In this document: positions 26,865 to 35,299 of the stretch, piece after piece
Numbering within the stretch: the stretch's first letter is position 1
Layout: each line of letters begins with the position of its first letter
NCBI RefSeq assembly: GCF_014837045.1
Contig: NZ_JACSPR010000007.1
Span: 62,001-126,000 of the forward strand
Length of the DNA: 64,000 bases
Direction of reading: 5' to 3'
Origin: Corynebacterium gallinarum
Lineage (GTDB): Bacteria > Actinomycetota > Actinomycetes > Mycobacteriales > Mycobacteriaceae
Position numbers and translations under genes: made by a program
The notes under the pieces: model-generated
The model's input: only the letters and a program-made list of their open reading frames with translations
Told to the model about the DNA's origin: nothing
Database searches by the model: none

Positions 26865-26867
26865 TTC

Positions 26868-27173
26868 ATGGCAAAGAAGTCTAAGATCGCCAAGAATGAG
26901 CAGCGCAAGGCTATCGTCGCCCGCTACGCGGAGCGTCGCGCAGAGCTCAAGGCCATCATCCGTAACCCGAACACCTCTGATGAGGATCGTCTGGATGCAC
27001 AGTTCGAACTGAACCGTCAGCCACGCGACGCCGCTCAGGTCCGCGTTCGTAACCGCGACGCCCACGATGGTCGTCCCCGCGGTTACCTCCGCAAGTTCGG
27101 TCTGTCCCGTGTCCGTATGCGCGAGATGGCTCACCGCGGTGAGCTTCCGGGCGTTCGTAAGTCCAGCTGGTAG
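26868..27173 (+). CDS. rpsN: 30S ribosomal protein S14, long zinc-free form
   Basis: The 101-residue S14 ([40 protein letters not shown]; ending GVRKSSW) is the long type without the CxxC-x12-CxxC ribbon of short S14. Long S14 in actinobacteria usually accompanies the other zinc-free paralogues. It is third gene of the four-gene ribosomal operon. Confidence 0.96.
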   Translation: MAKKSKIAKNEQRKAIVARYAERRAELKAIIRNPNTSDEDRLDAQFELNRQPRDAAQVRVRNRDAHDGRPRGYLRKFGLSRVRMREMAHRGELPGVRKSSW

Positions 27174-27184
27174 GAGCACACACA

Positions 27185-27436
27185 ATGAAGCAGCGCAACA
27201 ACGCTAAGCGTGTCCGCCTCGAGCAGACCCGCCGCCCCAAGAAGAACCCGCTGAAGGCAGCGGGCATCGAGAAGGTTGACTACAAGGACATCAACACCCT
27301 TCGTCAGTTCATCTCGGACCGCCACAAGATCCGTTCCCGCCGTGTCACCGGCCTGACCCCGCAGCAGCAGCGCGAGGTTGCCACCGCCGTGAAGAATGCA
27401 CGCGAGATGGCTCTCCTGCCGTTCACCAGCCGCTAA
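27185..27436 (+). CDS. rpsR: 30S ribosomal protein S18, paralogue
   Basis: The 83-residue S18 starts [20 protein letters not shown] and contains [20 protein letters not shown] and [20 protein letters not shown]. It has no cysteine. Last gene of the rpmB-rpmG-rpsN-rpsR operon, followed by a strong terminator. Confidence 0.96.
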   Translation: MKQRNNAKRVRLEQTRRPKKNPLKAAGIEKVDYKDINTLRQFISDRHKIRSRRVTGLTPQQQREVATAVKNAREMALLPFTSR

Positions 27437-27467
27437 GACTGGGAATAACGAACACAGCGACATTTAG

Positions 27468-27511
27468 AGAACCACCTGCTTCCCGTTTTCCGGGGAGCAG
27501 GTGGTTCTTTC
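27468..27511 (+). terminator. Terminator after the rpsR operon
   Basis: AGAACCACCTGCT (27468-27480) pairs perfectly with AGCAGGTGGTTCT (27496-27508), and the stem can be extended inward. TTT and a T-rich run follow on the plus strand. Confidence 0.92.
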
Positions 27512-27589
27512 TGTTGTGTCTGGGTGTATTTTGAGTGGTGTATTTTAAGTAGGCGATACACCACCACCGCGATAGTTAAGGATCCCACC

Positions 27590-28447
27590 GTGCTGCACCC
27601 CTCCCTGCTCGAGCTCGCCGAGAGCGCACCGTTGTGCGCGAATCCAGCCACCGTCCGTGGTGTGCTGGCGGATTCCCGCGAGCTGCTCGGCAATGCGCTG
27701 CAGCACGGGGAGGACCCCTCGGTGCTTGCAGGTTGGTTCTCCCGGGTGATCACTGATGCACTGCACTCCCCCGGTGTGGACGATGAGATCGTTCTCACCG
27801 GCCCCGTGGGACGTGGTGACGCGCTGCCCACCTCGCCCGTGAGGTGGCTGACGGTCGTCGGCAAGCATGCCGAGGACCCCAACCCGGCATTGGCTCGGAT
27901 GTTGACGGATCTTGGTTTCGTCGCGGAGCCCGTCGGGGCGGCCCCCCGCGGCCGGTGGGAGGAGCGGGCGCGGTCGGGTGAGGACGCCAAGGTGTACCTG
28001 GATGCGGGCACGTGGGTGGCCTCCCTGGTGCAGGTGGATGCGCGCACCCTGCTTGACGACGCCCTCGCCTCCCGTCCCCCGGCCATCGAGCTGGCCGACG
28101 GTCTCCCGTCCCGGGAGATGAGCGTGAACGTCCGCGCGGATCTGATGATCCCCACGGTCAACCTCGCCCGCTGGGCCGCGTATCAGGCGGGGTCGACCGC
28201 ACCGACCACCGCGCAGCGGCTCATCGATGCCCGCACCGCCGACGTCATCACCGCGGATGAGGCCGATGCGCTGACCCAGGTGTGGAAATCCTCCCTGGAG
28301 TTGCAGTCCAGGCGGTGGATGGACCATATTCATGATCAGGACGCCACGGCCTGGGACATGCCGGCCCTGCAGCGTTCCACCTACGGGGCGGCAGCACGTC
28401 TTTTGTCTCAGGTGATGAGTTCGGTGGAGGCACGGCACGCCGGTTAG
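27590..28447 (+). CDS. DUF294-like putative nucleotidyltransferase-related protein
   Basis: The 285-residue protein looks like the nucleotidyltransferase plus DUF294 C-terminal part of CBS/GlnD-like proteins. Near residue 65 DEIVLTGPVGRGDALPTSPV aligns in style with the GSxGRxE-x4-SDxD motif, but the second acidic pair is missing (SPVRW). The C-terminal half has LMIPTVNLARWAAYQAGSTA and TAQRLIDARTADVITADEAD, the helical pattern of the DUF294 C-terminal domain. GTG at 27590 has AAGGAT 6 bases upstream, so the longer frame from 27524 is rejected. It precedes amtR, a nitrogen regulator, by 98 bp. It may be a catalytically dead or divergent signalling protein. Confidence 0.62.
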   Translation: MLHPSLLELAESAPLCANPATVRGVLADSRELLGNALQHGEDPSVLAGWFSRVITDALHSPGVDDEIVLTGPVGRGDALPTSPVRWLTVVGKHAEDPNPALARMLTDLGFVAEPVGAAPRGRWEERARSGEDAKVYLDAGTWVASLVQVDARTLLDDALASRPPAIELADGLPSREMSVNVRADLMIPTVNLARWAAYQAGSTAPTTAQRLIDARTADVITADEADALTQVWKSSLELQSRRWMDHIHDQDATAWDMPALQRSTYGAAARLLSQVMSSVEARHAG

Positions 28448-28545
28448 CCATCCCCAGTGGGACGGCAGACCTGTGAGGCACTAGAATCTTTTCAAATATC
28501 AATCACCAGCAGTGTTCACGCAACTGAAGGAAGTGCAACGAGGTT

Positions 28546-29217
28546 ATGGCAGGTGCAGTCGGACGCCCCCGGAGGTCAGCTCCGCGTCGGGCGGGCAAGA
28601 ATCCCCGCGAGGAGATTCTCGATGCCTCAGCTGAACTGTTCACCCGTCAGGGTTTCGCCACCACCTCCACACACCAGATCGCCGATGCCGTGGGTATCCG
28701 ACAGGCATCCCTGTACTACCACTTCCCCTCCAAGACGGAGATCTTCCTCACCCTGCTGAAATCCACCGTGGAGCCATCCATGGTGCTGGCCGGGGACCTG
28801 GCCAATCTCGAGGCCTCCCCGGAGCTGCGCCTGTGGGCGCTGGTCGCGGCCGAGGTGCGTCTGCTGCTGTCGACGAAGTGGAATGTCGGTCGCCTCTACC
28901 AGCTGCCGATCGTGGCCTCTGAGGAGTTCGATGAGTACCACAAGCAGCGGGCCACCCTGACCGATACCTTCCGCAGCCTGGCCACGGAGATCGTCGGTGA
29001 AAACGATCCCCGTGCGGAACTACCGTTCCACATCACGATGTCCGCCATCGAGATGCGCCGCAATGACGGCAAGGTCCCCAGCCCCCTGTCGGAGGACAGC
29101 CTGCCGGAGACCGCCATCATGCTTGCCGACGCCGCCCTCGCCGTCCTCGGCGCCGACCTGCCCGGGGACCGGGTGGAGCGCACCCTGGAACTGCTCAGGC
29201 AGGCTGACGGGAAATAA
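28546..29217 (+). CDS. amtR: TetR-type master repressor of nitrogen control AmtR
   Basis: AmtR represses nitrogen assimilation genes in Corynebacterium and is released by adenylylated GlnK. The ~223-residue protein begins MAGAVGRPRRSAPRRAGKNP and carries the TetR helix-turn-helix TTSTHQIADAVGIRQASLYY near residue 45. The effector domain includes LLLSTKWNVGRLYQLPIVAS and RNDGKVPSPLSEDSLPETAI. The DNA-binding part is, as I recall it, nearly identical to the C. glutamicum protein. GAGG sits a few bases before the ATG. Its last 23 bases overlap the convergent CitE-like gene. Confidence 0.97.
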   Translation: MAGAVGRPRRSAPRRAGKNPREEILDASAELFTRQGFATTSTHQIADAVGIRQASLYYHFPSKTEIFLTLLKSTVEPSMVLAGDLANLEASPELRLWALVAAEVRLLLSTKWNVGRLYQLPIVASEEFDEYHKQRATLTDTFRSLATEIVGENDPRAELPFHITMSAIEMRRNDGKVPSPLSEDSLPETAIMLADAALAVLGADLPGDRVERTLELLRQADGK

Positions 29218-30016
29218 TCATCCGGGCCTGGGCGATGAGGGGTTCATCGATCATCTGACCGTCCAGCTTGAACGCACCCGGGAAGTTCTCCGCCTCCGCC
29301 ACCACACGCCGGGCCCAGCCCAGCTGCTCCGACTCCGGGCGGTAGGCACGACGGACCGTGTCGATCTGTTTCGGGTGGATACACGCCGAGGCTGCGAAAC
29401 CGGATCGGGCCGCATCGGCGGCCTCGTGGAAGTGCCCCTGGACATCATGGAAGTCCGCGTGGACCGCGTCGATGGTGAATTTCCCGTTCGCCGTGGCATG
29501 GATGTGCATGAGGGCACGGGTCAGGCGCATGGTGTCCCGGTAGGATCCGGTGCCGGGCTCATCGGCGAGGAACCTGGAATGGGTGCCACCGAGCAGGTGG
29601 GTGAGATCCTCCGCGCCCCAGAACATGCCCACCACGTCCTCATGGGCCGCGATGTGGGCCACGTTGAGCACAGCCTGGGGCGTTTCGATCATGGCGATGA
29701 CCTTCAGGCCCGCCAGCTCCTCCGGGATGCCGGTGGTGACCTTGGGAACCATCACCAGGGTGTAGTCGGTGGTGCGCACAAAGGCCACATCCTCGGCGAA
29801 ATGCGGATCATCCGGCCCGACCACCCGGACGATGGTGTGGGCGGGGTCCAGACCGGAGTCGGCGATGTTGGCGTAGGCGGTGGCGCGGTCCACGTCCCCC
29901 GCGCCGTCCTCCAGGTCGAGGATGACCATGTCGGCGCGCGCGGCGGCCTTGGGGATGATCTCCCTGCGGTTGGCGGGGGCGAAGAGGATGGCGGGACCGG
30001 TGATCAAATCAGACAT
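29195..30016 (-). CDS. CitE-like CoA-ester lyase / HpcH-HpaI family protein
   Basis: The ~273-residue protein belongs to the CitE-like branch of the HpcH/HpaI aldolase fold, which cleaves or forms malyl-, citramalyl- or citryl-CoA thioesters with Mg2+. Visible features are ILFAPANRREIIPKAAARAD, ADMVILDLEDGAGDVDRATA (Mg-binding Asp/Glu), KVIAMIETPQAVLNVAHIAA and ACIHPKQIDTVRRAYRP. No citrate lyase alpha or gamma subunits are nearby, so this is a stand-alone CitE homologue. ATG at 30016 is chosen for the family-typical start. It overlaps the 3' end of amtR. The exact substrate is unknown. Confidence 0.85.
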   Translation of the reverse strand: MSDLITGPAILFAPANRREIIPKAAARADMVILDLEDGAGDVDRATAYANIADSGLDPAHTIVRVVGPDDPHFAEDVAFVRTTDYTLVMVPKVTTGIPEELAGLKVIAMIETPQAVLNVAHIAAHEDVVGMFWGAEDLTHLLGGTHSRFLADEPGTGSYRDTMRLTRALMHIHATANGKFTIDAVHADFHDVQGHFHEAADAARSGFAASACIHPKQIDTVRRAYRPESEQLGWARRVVAEAENFPGAFKLDGQMIDEPLIAQARMIISRQPA

Positions 30017-30041
30017 ACCTACAGTTGTACGCGTGGAATGA

Positions 30042-30070
30042 GAAAAAGGCAGTCCTTTCACGGACTGCCT
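30042..30070 (-). terminator. Terminator after purH
   Basis: On the minus strand AGGCAGTCC-GTGAAA-GGACTGCCT is followed by TTTTCTC. It lies 20 bp after the purH stop and before the CitE-like gene. Confidence 0.88.
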
Positions 30071-30090
30071 CTCCCCCACCTACTGCTCTC

Positions 30091-31656
30091 CTAGTGGGAG
30101 AAGTGACGTGCACCGGTGAGGTACATGGTCACACCGGCCTTGTTGGCGGCCTCGATGACCTCATCATCACGGATGGACCCACCCGGCTGGACCACGGCGG
30201 TGATCCCGGCCTGCGCGAGCACCTCAAAGCCGTCGGCGAACGGGAAGAACGCGTCGGAGGCGGCCACGGAACCCGTCGCACGCTCCGCACCGGCACGTTC
30301 GACGGCCAGACGTGCGGAATCCACACGGTTGACCTGGCCCATGCCCACACCGACGGTGGCGCCGTCCTTGGCCAGGAGGATGGCGTTGGACTTTACGGAA
30401 CGCACCGCGGTCCAGGCGAAGTCCAGATCCTTGAGCACCTCAGCGGACACGGCCTCACCCGCTGCCAGGGTCCAGTTCTCGGGGTTGTCGCCCTCGGCGT
30501 GGATGAGATCGCGTTCCTGAACGAGGATGCCGCCGGAGATCTCACGGGTCTCGAATCCTTCACGGACCGGGGCCTCAGCCTGGAGGATACGGATGTTCTT
30601 CTTCTGGCTGAGGACCTCAACCGCGCCGTCCTCGTAGGACGGGGCGATGATGACCTCGGTGAAGATCTCCGCGACCTGCTCGGCCATCTCCACGGACACC
30701 TCACGGTTGGAGGCGATCACGCCACCGAATGCGGAGACGGAGTCACAGGCGTGGGCCTGGCGGTGGGCGGCGGCGATGGACTCATCGGACACGGCGATGC
30801 CACACGGGTTCGCATGCTTGATGATGGCCACACACGCACGCTCATGGTCCCAGGCTGCACGCCATGCGGCATCCGAGTCGGTGTAGTTGTTGTAGGACAT
30901 CTCCTTGCCGTGGAGCTGGGTGGCCTGCGCCAGTCCGTTGGCGCCGTGGCTGACATACAGGGCGGCGGACTGGTGGGGGTTCTCACCGTAACGGAGGGAA
31001 CGTGCCAGGGTGCTGGTGGAGCCGATCCAGCCCGGGAACTCCACCTCGGTGTCCGCGGCGGACAGCTGCTCGCTGATCCAGGTTGCCACGGTGACATCGT
31101 AGGTGGCAGTGTGGCGGAAGGCCTCGGCGGCGAGCTTGGTGCGCTCCGCGCGGGAGAACCCACCGGTGTTGAGCACGGAGACAACATCCTCGTACTGTCC
31201 CGGGGAGGTGACCACAGCCACCGACGGGTGGTTCTTGGCCGCCGCGCGGACCATGGAGGGGCCTCCGATGTCGATCTGCTCGACGCAGTCATCGAAACCG
31301 GCGCCCGATGCGACGGTCTCGGCGAAGGGGTACAGGTTGACCACGACGAGCTGGAACGGGGTGACCCCGAGTTCATCCAGCTGGCGGAGGTGGTCATCCT
31401 TGCGGGTGTCGGCCAGGATTCCGGCGTGCACCTTCGGGTGGAGGGTCTTGACGCGGCCCTCCAGACATTCGGGGAATCCGGTGAGTTCCTCAACCGGGGT
31501 GACAGGAATACCGAGATCGGCAATCTTCGCCGCGGTGGATCCGGTGGACACGATCTCCACACCTGCGTGGTGCAGTGCCTGTGCCAGATCCTCCAGGCCT
31601 GTCTTGTCATACACGCTGATGAGTGCGCGCTTAATTGCCTTACGATCTTCGCTCAT
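30091..31656 (-). CDS. purH: Bifunctional AICAR transformylase / IMP cyclohydrolase
   Basis: PurH carries out the last two steps of purine synthesis, formylating AICAR with 10-formyl-THF and closing the ring to IMP. The 521-residue protein has the N-terminal MGS-like cyclohydrolase domain ([40 protein letters not shown]) and the transformylase domain with the catalytic Lys-His in [16 protein letters not shown] and a C-terminal [18 protein letters not shown] and LTGARHFSH. The ATG follows the purN stop after 6 bp, so purN-purH is an operon that ends in a hairpin. Confidence 0.97.
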   Translation of the reverse strand: MSEDRKAIKRALISVYDKTGLEDLAQALHHAGVEIVSTGSTAAKIADLGIPVTPVEELTGFPECLEGRVKTLHPKVHAGILADTRKDDHLRQLDELGVTPFQLVVVNLYPFAETVASGAGFDDCVEQIDIGGPSMVRAAAKNHPSVAVVTSPGQYEDVVSVLNTGGFSRAERTKLAAEAFRHTATYDVTVATWISEQLSAADTEVEFPGWIGSTSTLARSLRYGENPHQSAALYVSHGANGLAQATQLHGKEMSYNNYTDSDAAWRAAWDHERACVAIIKHANPCGIAVSDESIAAAHRQAHACDSVSAFGGVIASNREVSVEMAEQVAEIFTEVIIAPSYEDGAVEVLSQKKNIRILQAEAPVREGFETREISGGILVQERDLIHAEGDNPENWTLAAGEAVSAEVLKDLDFAWTAVRSVKSNAILLAKDGATVGVGMGQVNRVDSARLAVERAGAERATGSVAASDAFFPFADGFEVLAQAGITAVVQPGGSIRDDEVIEAANKAGVTMYLTGARHFSH

Positions 31657-31662
31657 GAAGGA

Positions 31663-32259
31663 TTAGCCTCTCCAGTTGAGTTGTACGCCACCCTGGGTGC
31701 GGGAAACCTCCGCACGGTTCAGGACTTCTACAATGAGTTTACGCTCTACCTGCTTGATTCTTTCATGCAGGCTGTTTTCATCATCGCCCACCTCCACCGG
31801 AACCGGGCGCTGGTCGATGATGGGGCCGGTATCAACCCCCGCATCCACAAGGTGGACGGTGGATCCGGTGACCTTCACCCCGTAGGCAAGCGCATCCCGG
31901 ACCGCATGGGCCCCCGGGAACGACGGCAGCAGCGCCGGGTGGGTGTTGATGATGCGGGAGGGGAACCTGGACAGGAAACCCTCCCCGAGAATCTTCATGA
32001 ACCCCGCGGAGACCACCAGGTCCGGTTCGTACGATGCCACCGCATCCGCCAGTTCCCCGTTCCACGCCGCACGGTCCGCACCGAGTGCCACCACCCGGGT
32101 GGGTATCCCCGCGTCGGTGGCCCGTGTGATTGCGGGGCACTCGACATCGGAGACGACACCGGCGATCCGGTAGTTCCCCTGGGCCTCGATCAGTGCCTGC
32201 AGGAGGGTTCCCGTGCCGGAGGCCAGAACAACAATGGTGGTCGATGAGTCAGAGTTCAC
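31663..32259 (-). CDS. purN: Phosphoribosylglycinamide formyltransferase
   Basis: PurN transfers a formyl group from 10-formyl-THF to GAR in purine synthesis. The ~198-residue protein has TIVVLASGTGTLLQALIEAQ at the N-terminus, the active-site region VVSAGFMKILGEGFLSRFPS, NTHPALLPSFPGAHAVRDAL and HLVDAGVDTGPIIDQ. GTG at 32259 is chosen: TAACAT lies 7 bases upstream and no ribosome binding site is seen, so the transcript is probably leaderless. The in-frame extension to 32430 runs inside the upstream membrane gene and is basic and unlike PurN. purH follows after 6 bp. Confidence 0.94.
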   Translation of the reverse strand: MNSDSSTTIVVLASGTGTLLQALIEAQGNYRIAGVVSDVECPAITRATDAGIPTRVVALGADRAAWNGELADAVASYEPDLVVSAGFMKILGEGFLSRFPSRIINTHPALLPSFPGAHAVRDALAYGVKVTGSTVHLVDAGVDTGPIIDQRPVPVEVGDDENSLHERIKQVERKLIVEVLNRAEVSRTQGGVQLNWRG

Positions 32260-32269
32260 AGGCACAATG

Positions 32270-33796
32270 TTAACGCCCGTCTGGTCGGGAACCATCATCG
32301 GTTTCCGGACCGTCAACCCCAGGATCAGGGGTGTCCCCCGTTTCCTCTGGTTCCGCATCCGGGATGTCGGTGTCCTCCCCACCCTCGGATTCCTCCGGGG
32401 ACTCAGGGGTTTCCGGGGGAGACGCTTCAACGTCGGTGTCTGCAGTGTCTGCAGCGTCTACAGTGTCTGCATCCGCCTCTTGTTCGTCGGTCTCCTCTAT
32501 ATAGGCCTCCGTATCGACCTCCTCCACCTCAGCCGGAGTTGCGTCAGCGTCCTCGGTGTCTTCGTCGGTGGCGGGGGTTTCGTCGACAAGCACGGGGGCA
32601 GGGGCCGCGGGACGCCGCATACCGGACCGGAGCCTGTCGATACCGGTGATGAGCAGGACGGCAACCGCCGGGTAGAGGAACATCAGGCCGGCTGCCGGCA
32701 GCAGAGCGAGACCCACCCGGCCGTAGACACCCAGGTGTCCACCGGCCAGCACGGCGGCGGCGAGGAAGAACACCGCGGTGACAACCGCCGACACGAGTGT
32801 GACCAGCAACCGCAGTGGGGTGCGCAGGCAGACCCATACCGCCACGGTGGCGGGGATCAGCAGGAGGACCCCAGCCCACTCCGGTGCCGCGGAGGGAACG
32901 GCGGCCAACACCGGCAGGGGTGGGAGGGGCACGAGGGTGACGCTGAAGAGACTGATCAGCCCGTCGCCGAAGTGCAGTGGTGCGCCGGCGAGGACACCCA
33001 TGGCATAGATAACGATGTTGGGCAGGTAGAGCAGGCTGAGTATCAGCAGGGCGGGCACCGCACCCCCACCCTCATAACCGGAGAGGGTTGCCAGGAAGGC
33101 CCGGTGGTTGACCGCGATCATCACGATCACCACCACCAGCGCCACGACGGCATAGGCGATCAGGAACCGGATCGCCTGGATTGCCGCATCCACCAACCAG
33201 GAGGGACCGCCGTAGCGGCGTAGCAGCGCCCGCCACAACCTGGGCCCCATTCCCAACACCAGCGCAATGAGGTGGATGAGTAACACCCTGCCGATCATCG
33301 CGGCTGCGGGTGGGGCATCCACCTCCAGCACCTCGGAGGCGTCCCGGAGCATGAGGCTGGCGATCCCGGCGAGCACGAGCGGTACCAGGAGCACCAGGGT
33401 GGTCAGCACGGCGAGGTCCGCGATGCTGGCCTTCTTCTTCACCGAGTTGTACACCCGGCGGGCCACGGCCCAGATCAGCACCATGCCGGGGACCATGGGG
33501 AGGACACCGACCACCTCCCCGCTGCCGGCGACCGGGCTCATATTGAGCGCCAGCCACAGCTGGGCGATCGTCGCGGGCAGCGCCACCATGCTCGACGCGG
33601 AGAACAGCAGCACTGCGACAGCTGCCACGATGACGAGGAGGACGGCGATGCCATGGGGGATCAGAACGGACGGCAGGAGTCGGCGCACGCGCGATGTCGT
33701 GGCGGCGGTGGCCGGTGCCGGGGTGGCGTTCTGGGGCTTCGGTCGTCGACGGCGGACCGAGGTGGGCCGTTTCTGCGGACTATTGTTCTTGCTCAT
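32270..33796 (-). CDS. Large polytopic membrane protein (DUF6350-type) with acidic tail
   Basis: The ~508-residue protein starts with a basic cytoplasmic stretch (KRPTSVRRRRPKPQ) and has about 9-11 membrane helices, for example VLIPHGIAVLLVIVAAVAVL, LAVLTTLVLLVPLVLAGIAS and FLIAYAVVALVVVIVMIAVN. The last ~110 residues are soluble and extremely acidic (VDETPATDEDTEDADATPAE; VDAADTADTDVEASPPETPE). A membrane protein directly upstream of purN is a conserved actinobacterial arrangement. The function is unknown; neither a transport family nor a catalytic motif is seen. ATG at 33796 is used because the longer frame adds only 15 residues without a ribosome binding site. Confidence 0.75.
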   Translation of the reverse strand: MSKNNSPQKRPTSVRRRRPKPQNATPAPATAATTSRVRRLLPSVLIPHGIAVLLVIVAAVAVLLFSASSMVALPATIAQLWLALNMSPVAGSGEVVGVLPMVPGMVLIWAVARRVYNSVKKKASIADLAVLTTLVLLVPLVLAGIASLMLRDASEVLEVDAPPAAAMIGRVLLIHLIALVLGMGPRLWRALLRRYGGPSWLVDAAIQAIRFLIAYAVVALVVVIVMIAVNHRAFLATLSGYEGGGAVPALLILSLLYLPNIVIYAMGVLAGAPLHFGDGLISLFSVTLVPLPPLPVLAAVPSAAPEWAGVLLLIPATVAVWVCLRTPLRLLVTLVSAVVTAVFFLAAAVLAGGHLGVYGRVGLALLPAAGLMFLYPAVAVLLITGIDRLRSGMRRPAAPAPVLVDETPATDEDTEDADATPAEVEEVDTEAYIEETDEQEADADTVDAADTADTDVEASPPETPESPEESEGGEDTDIPDAEPEETGDTPDPGVDGPETDDGSRPDGR

Positions 33797-34320
33797 CGTG
33801 ATCAACTGTGCCACGCCGGTGCCGGAAAATGTCGGTGGCACGTCGGGAACGGGCGGCGAACAACCCTCCCGGCGACCGACTCCCCTCCCTCCGCCTCAAG
33901 CCCCTCGGGCGGACATATGGGAGGACACCTGTCCAGTGACACACTGCTGTTACATTGCGATACCACCGGGGGACAAAACTGGGAAAATCCTCTCCGAAGA
34001 TCTCGAAAAGCAGCTCTATTGTTACTAAATGCGACAAAGATTACACTTCACGCAAAAATTGCATAAAAGATGTCTTTCCCGTCAATCGTGCAGGTGAGAG
34101 CCAGATTACTTTCCCCAAAATCACAATGCCCGCCCCAGCCGAAGAAGTAAATCGCAATCACTGTCTCCATTTCACTTGATCCCCGGGGGGTCAGGCGCTA
34201 GTGTTACTTCCGGTAGATAACAAGATGGTCACAATCCAGACACCAATCGTGATTCTTTAACAGGGACCTCAGAACCCCTCGTGACTGGTTTGATGTGACA
34301 GATGATGGAAGCAGGCTAAA
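33797..34320. other. Long intergenic leader/promoter region before the M23 peptidase gene
   Basis: These 524 bp contain no credible gene. GC content drops between about 33960 and 34160. GTTAC occurs at 33949, 34021 and 34203. TGATCCCCGGGGGGTCA at 34178-34194 is a near palindrome. A possible -10 (TAGATA, about 34213) would leave a leader of about 100 bases before the TTG start. The combination suggests a regulated promoter with a long 5' untranslated region; I could not match it to a known riboswitch class. Confidence 0.5.
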
Positions 34321-35091
34321 TTGCAGGAGCAGACCCAGCAGGTGGGCAAGCACCGCAAGCACACCACTTCTCAGTCGGCCAAGGGCCGTGTGGCTTTTGT
34401 GGCGGTAGCAACAGGTGCGGTCTCCACCGCAGGTGCAGGTGGAGCGGCAGTGGCGCAGACCCAGGCGCAGTCCCCGGAGCATTCCCAGGTGCAGCCACAG
34501 TCGGCCGTCACCGAGGCAGCTGTCGAGGTGGACTACCAGCTCACCAACAACGGCGTTGAGTCCGAGTACGTCGGAGGCAGCTCCGCACCTCAGATCCTCG
34601 CCATCGCGGAGTTCAAGCCGGTGGTCAACCTCGGCGAGCAGATCGCCAAGACCATCGAGTACAACGCCGAGCGCGTCCAAGCCGACCTGGACAACCGTGG
34701 TGCTTCCGTGGTCAAGCCTGCTGAAGGTGCCTTCACCTCCGGCTACGGCCCCCGCTGGGGCACCATCCACCAGGGCATTGACATCGCCAACGCCGTGGGC
34801 ACCCCGATCCTCTCTGTGATGGACGGTACCGTCATCGATTCCGGTCCCGCCTCCGGTTACGGCAACTGGATCCGCATCCAGCACACCGACGGTTCCATCT
34901 CCGTCTACGGCCACATGGAGACCCTTGATGTCGCCGTCGGCCAGACCGTGCGCGCCGGCCAGAAGATTGCAGGCATGGGCAACCGTGGTTTCTCCACCGG
35001 TTCCCACCTCCACTTCGAGATCCACCCGGCCGGCATGGGCCCGGTTGATCCGCTGCCCTGGTTCGCCGAGCGCGGCGTCACCATCGCCTAA
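34321..35091 (+). CDS. Secreted M23-family metalloendopeptidase
   Basis: The 256-residue protein is a predicted peptidoglycan endopeptidase exported to the envelope. A basic N-terminus (QQVGKHRKHTTSQSAKGR) precedes a short hydrophobic segment (VAFVAVATGAVSTAGAGGAA), a weak signal peptide or anchor. The LytM/M23 domain covers the C-terminal ~130 residues with SGYGPRWGTIHQGIDIANAV (first zinc His and Asp), SVYGHMETLDVAVGQTVRAG and GSHLHFEIHPAG (HxH). All zinc ligands are intact. TTG at 34321 is the first possible start, since an in-frame TGA lies six codons upstream. The gene has its own terminator and a long leader. Confidence 0.88.
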   Translation: MQEQTQQVGKHRKHTTSQSAKGRVAFVAVATGAVSTAGAGGAAVAQTQAQSPEHSQVQPQSAVTEAAVEVDYQLTNNGVESEYVGGSSAPQILAIAEFKPVVNLGEQIAKTIEYNAERVQADLDNRGASVVKPAEGAFTSGYGPRWGTIHQGIDIANAVGTPILSVMDGTVIDSGPASGYGNWIRIQHTDGSISVYGHMETLDVAVGQTVRAGQKIAGMGNRGFSTGSHLHFEIHPAGMGPVDPLPWFAERGVTIA

Positions 35092-35128
35092 CACCCCTGG
35101 ATCCCCCACCCGTCAACGGGATCCCCGA

Positions 35129-35162
35129 AGAGGACAGTCCACCCGGACTGTCCTCTTTTTTT
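35129..35162 (+). terminator. Terminator after the M23 peptidase gene
   Basis: AGAGGACAGTCC (35129-35140) pairs perfectly with GGACTGTCCTCT (35145-35156) and is followed by TTTTTT. Confidence 0.95.
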
Positions 35163-35229
35163 GCGTTCCCGGACCCACCTGCCCCAGCCCCGACCCAACC
35201 CCCGCCCCGTCACCCCTTGCCCTCCAATA

Positions 35230-35267
35230 GTTACTGGGTAACAATGAGGGTTAGTTACCAAGTAACT
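35230..35267. promoter_or_regulatory. Twin palindromes upstream of padR (predicted PadR operators)
   Basis: GTTAC-TGG-GTAAC (35230-35242) and AGTTAC-CAA-GTAACT (35253-35267) are perfect inverted repeats of the same core, with centres 24 bp apart. They sit 33-70 bp before the padR start in a locally AT-rich stretch where the promoter should lie. Two like-spaced copies of one palindrome strongly suggest binding by a dimeric repressor, most simply the adjacent PadR protein. Confidence 0.78.
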
Positions 35268-35299
35268 CATTCTTATTGCCCATTCATTTAAGGACTGCC

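Noticed and set aside
30025..32247. 740-residue plus-strand frame across purH and purN
   Set aside because: It is antisense to two clearly conserved enzymes; no start signals or domains were seen.
32260..32430. N-terminal extension of PurN
   Set aside because: The in-frame extension lies inside the upstream membrane gene, is Arg/Pro-rich and unlike PurN; a -10 element points to the GTG at 32259.
33797..34320. c-di-AMP (ydaO-type) riboswitch before the M23 peptidase
   Set aside because: These riboswitches often precede cell-wall hydrolase genes in actinobacteria, but the conserved sequence blocks could not be found in this leader. A covariance search would be decisive.
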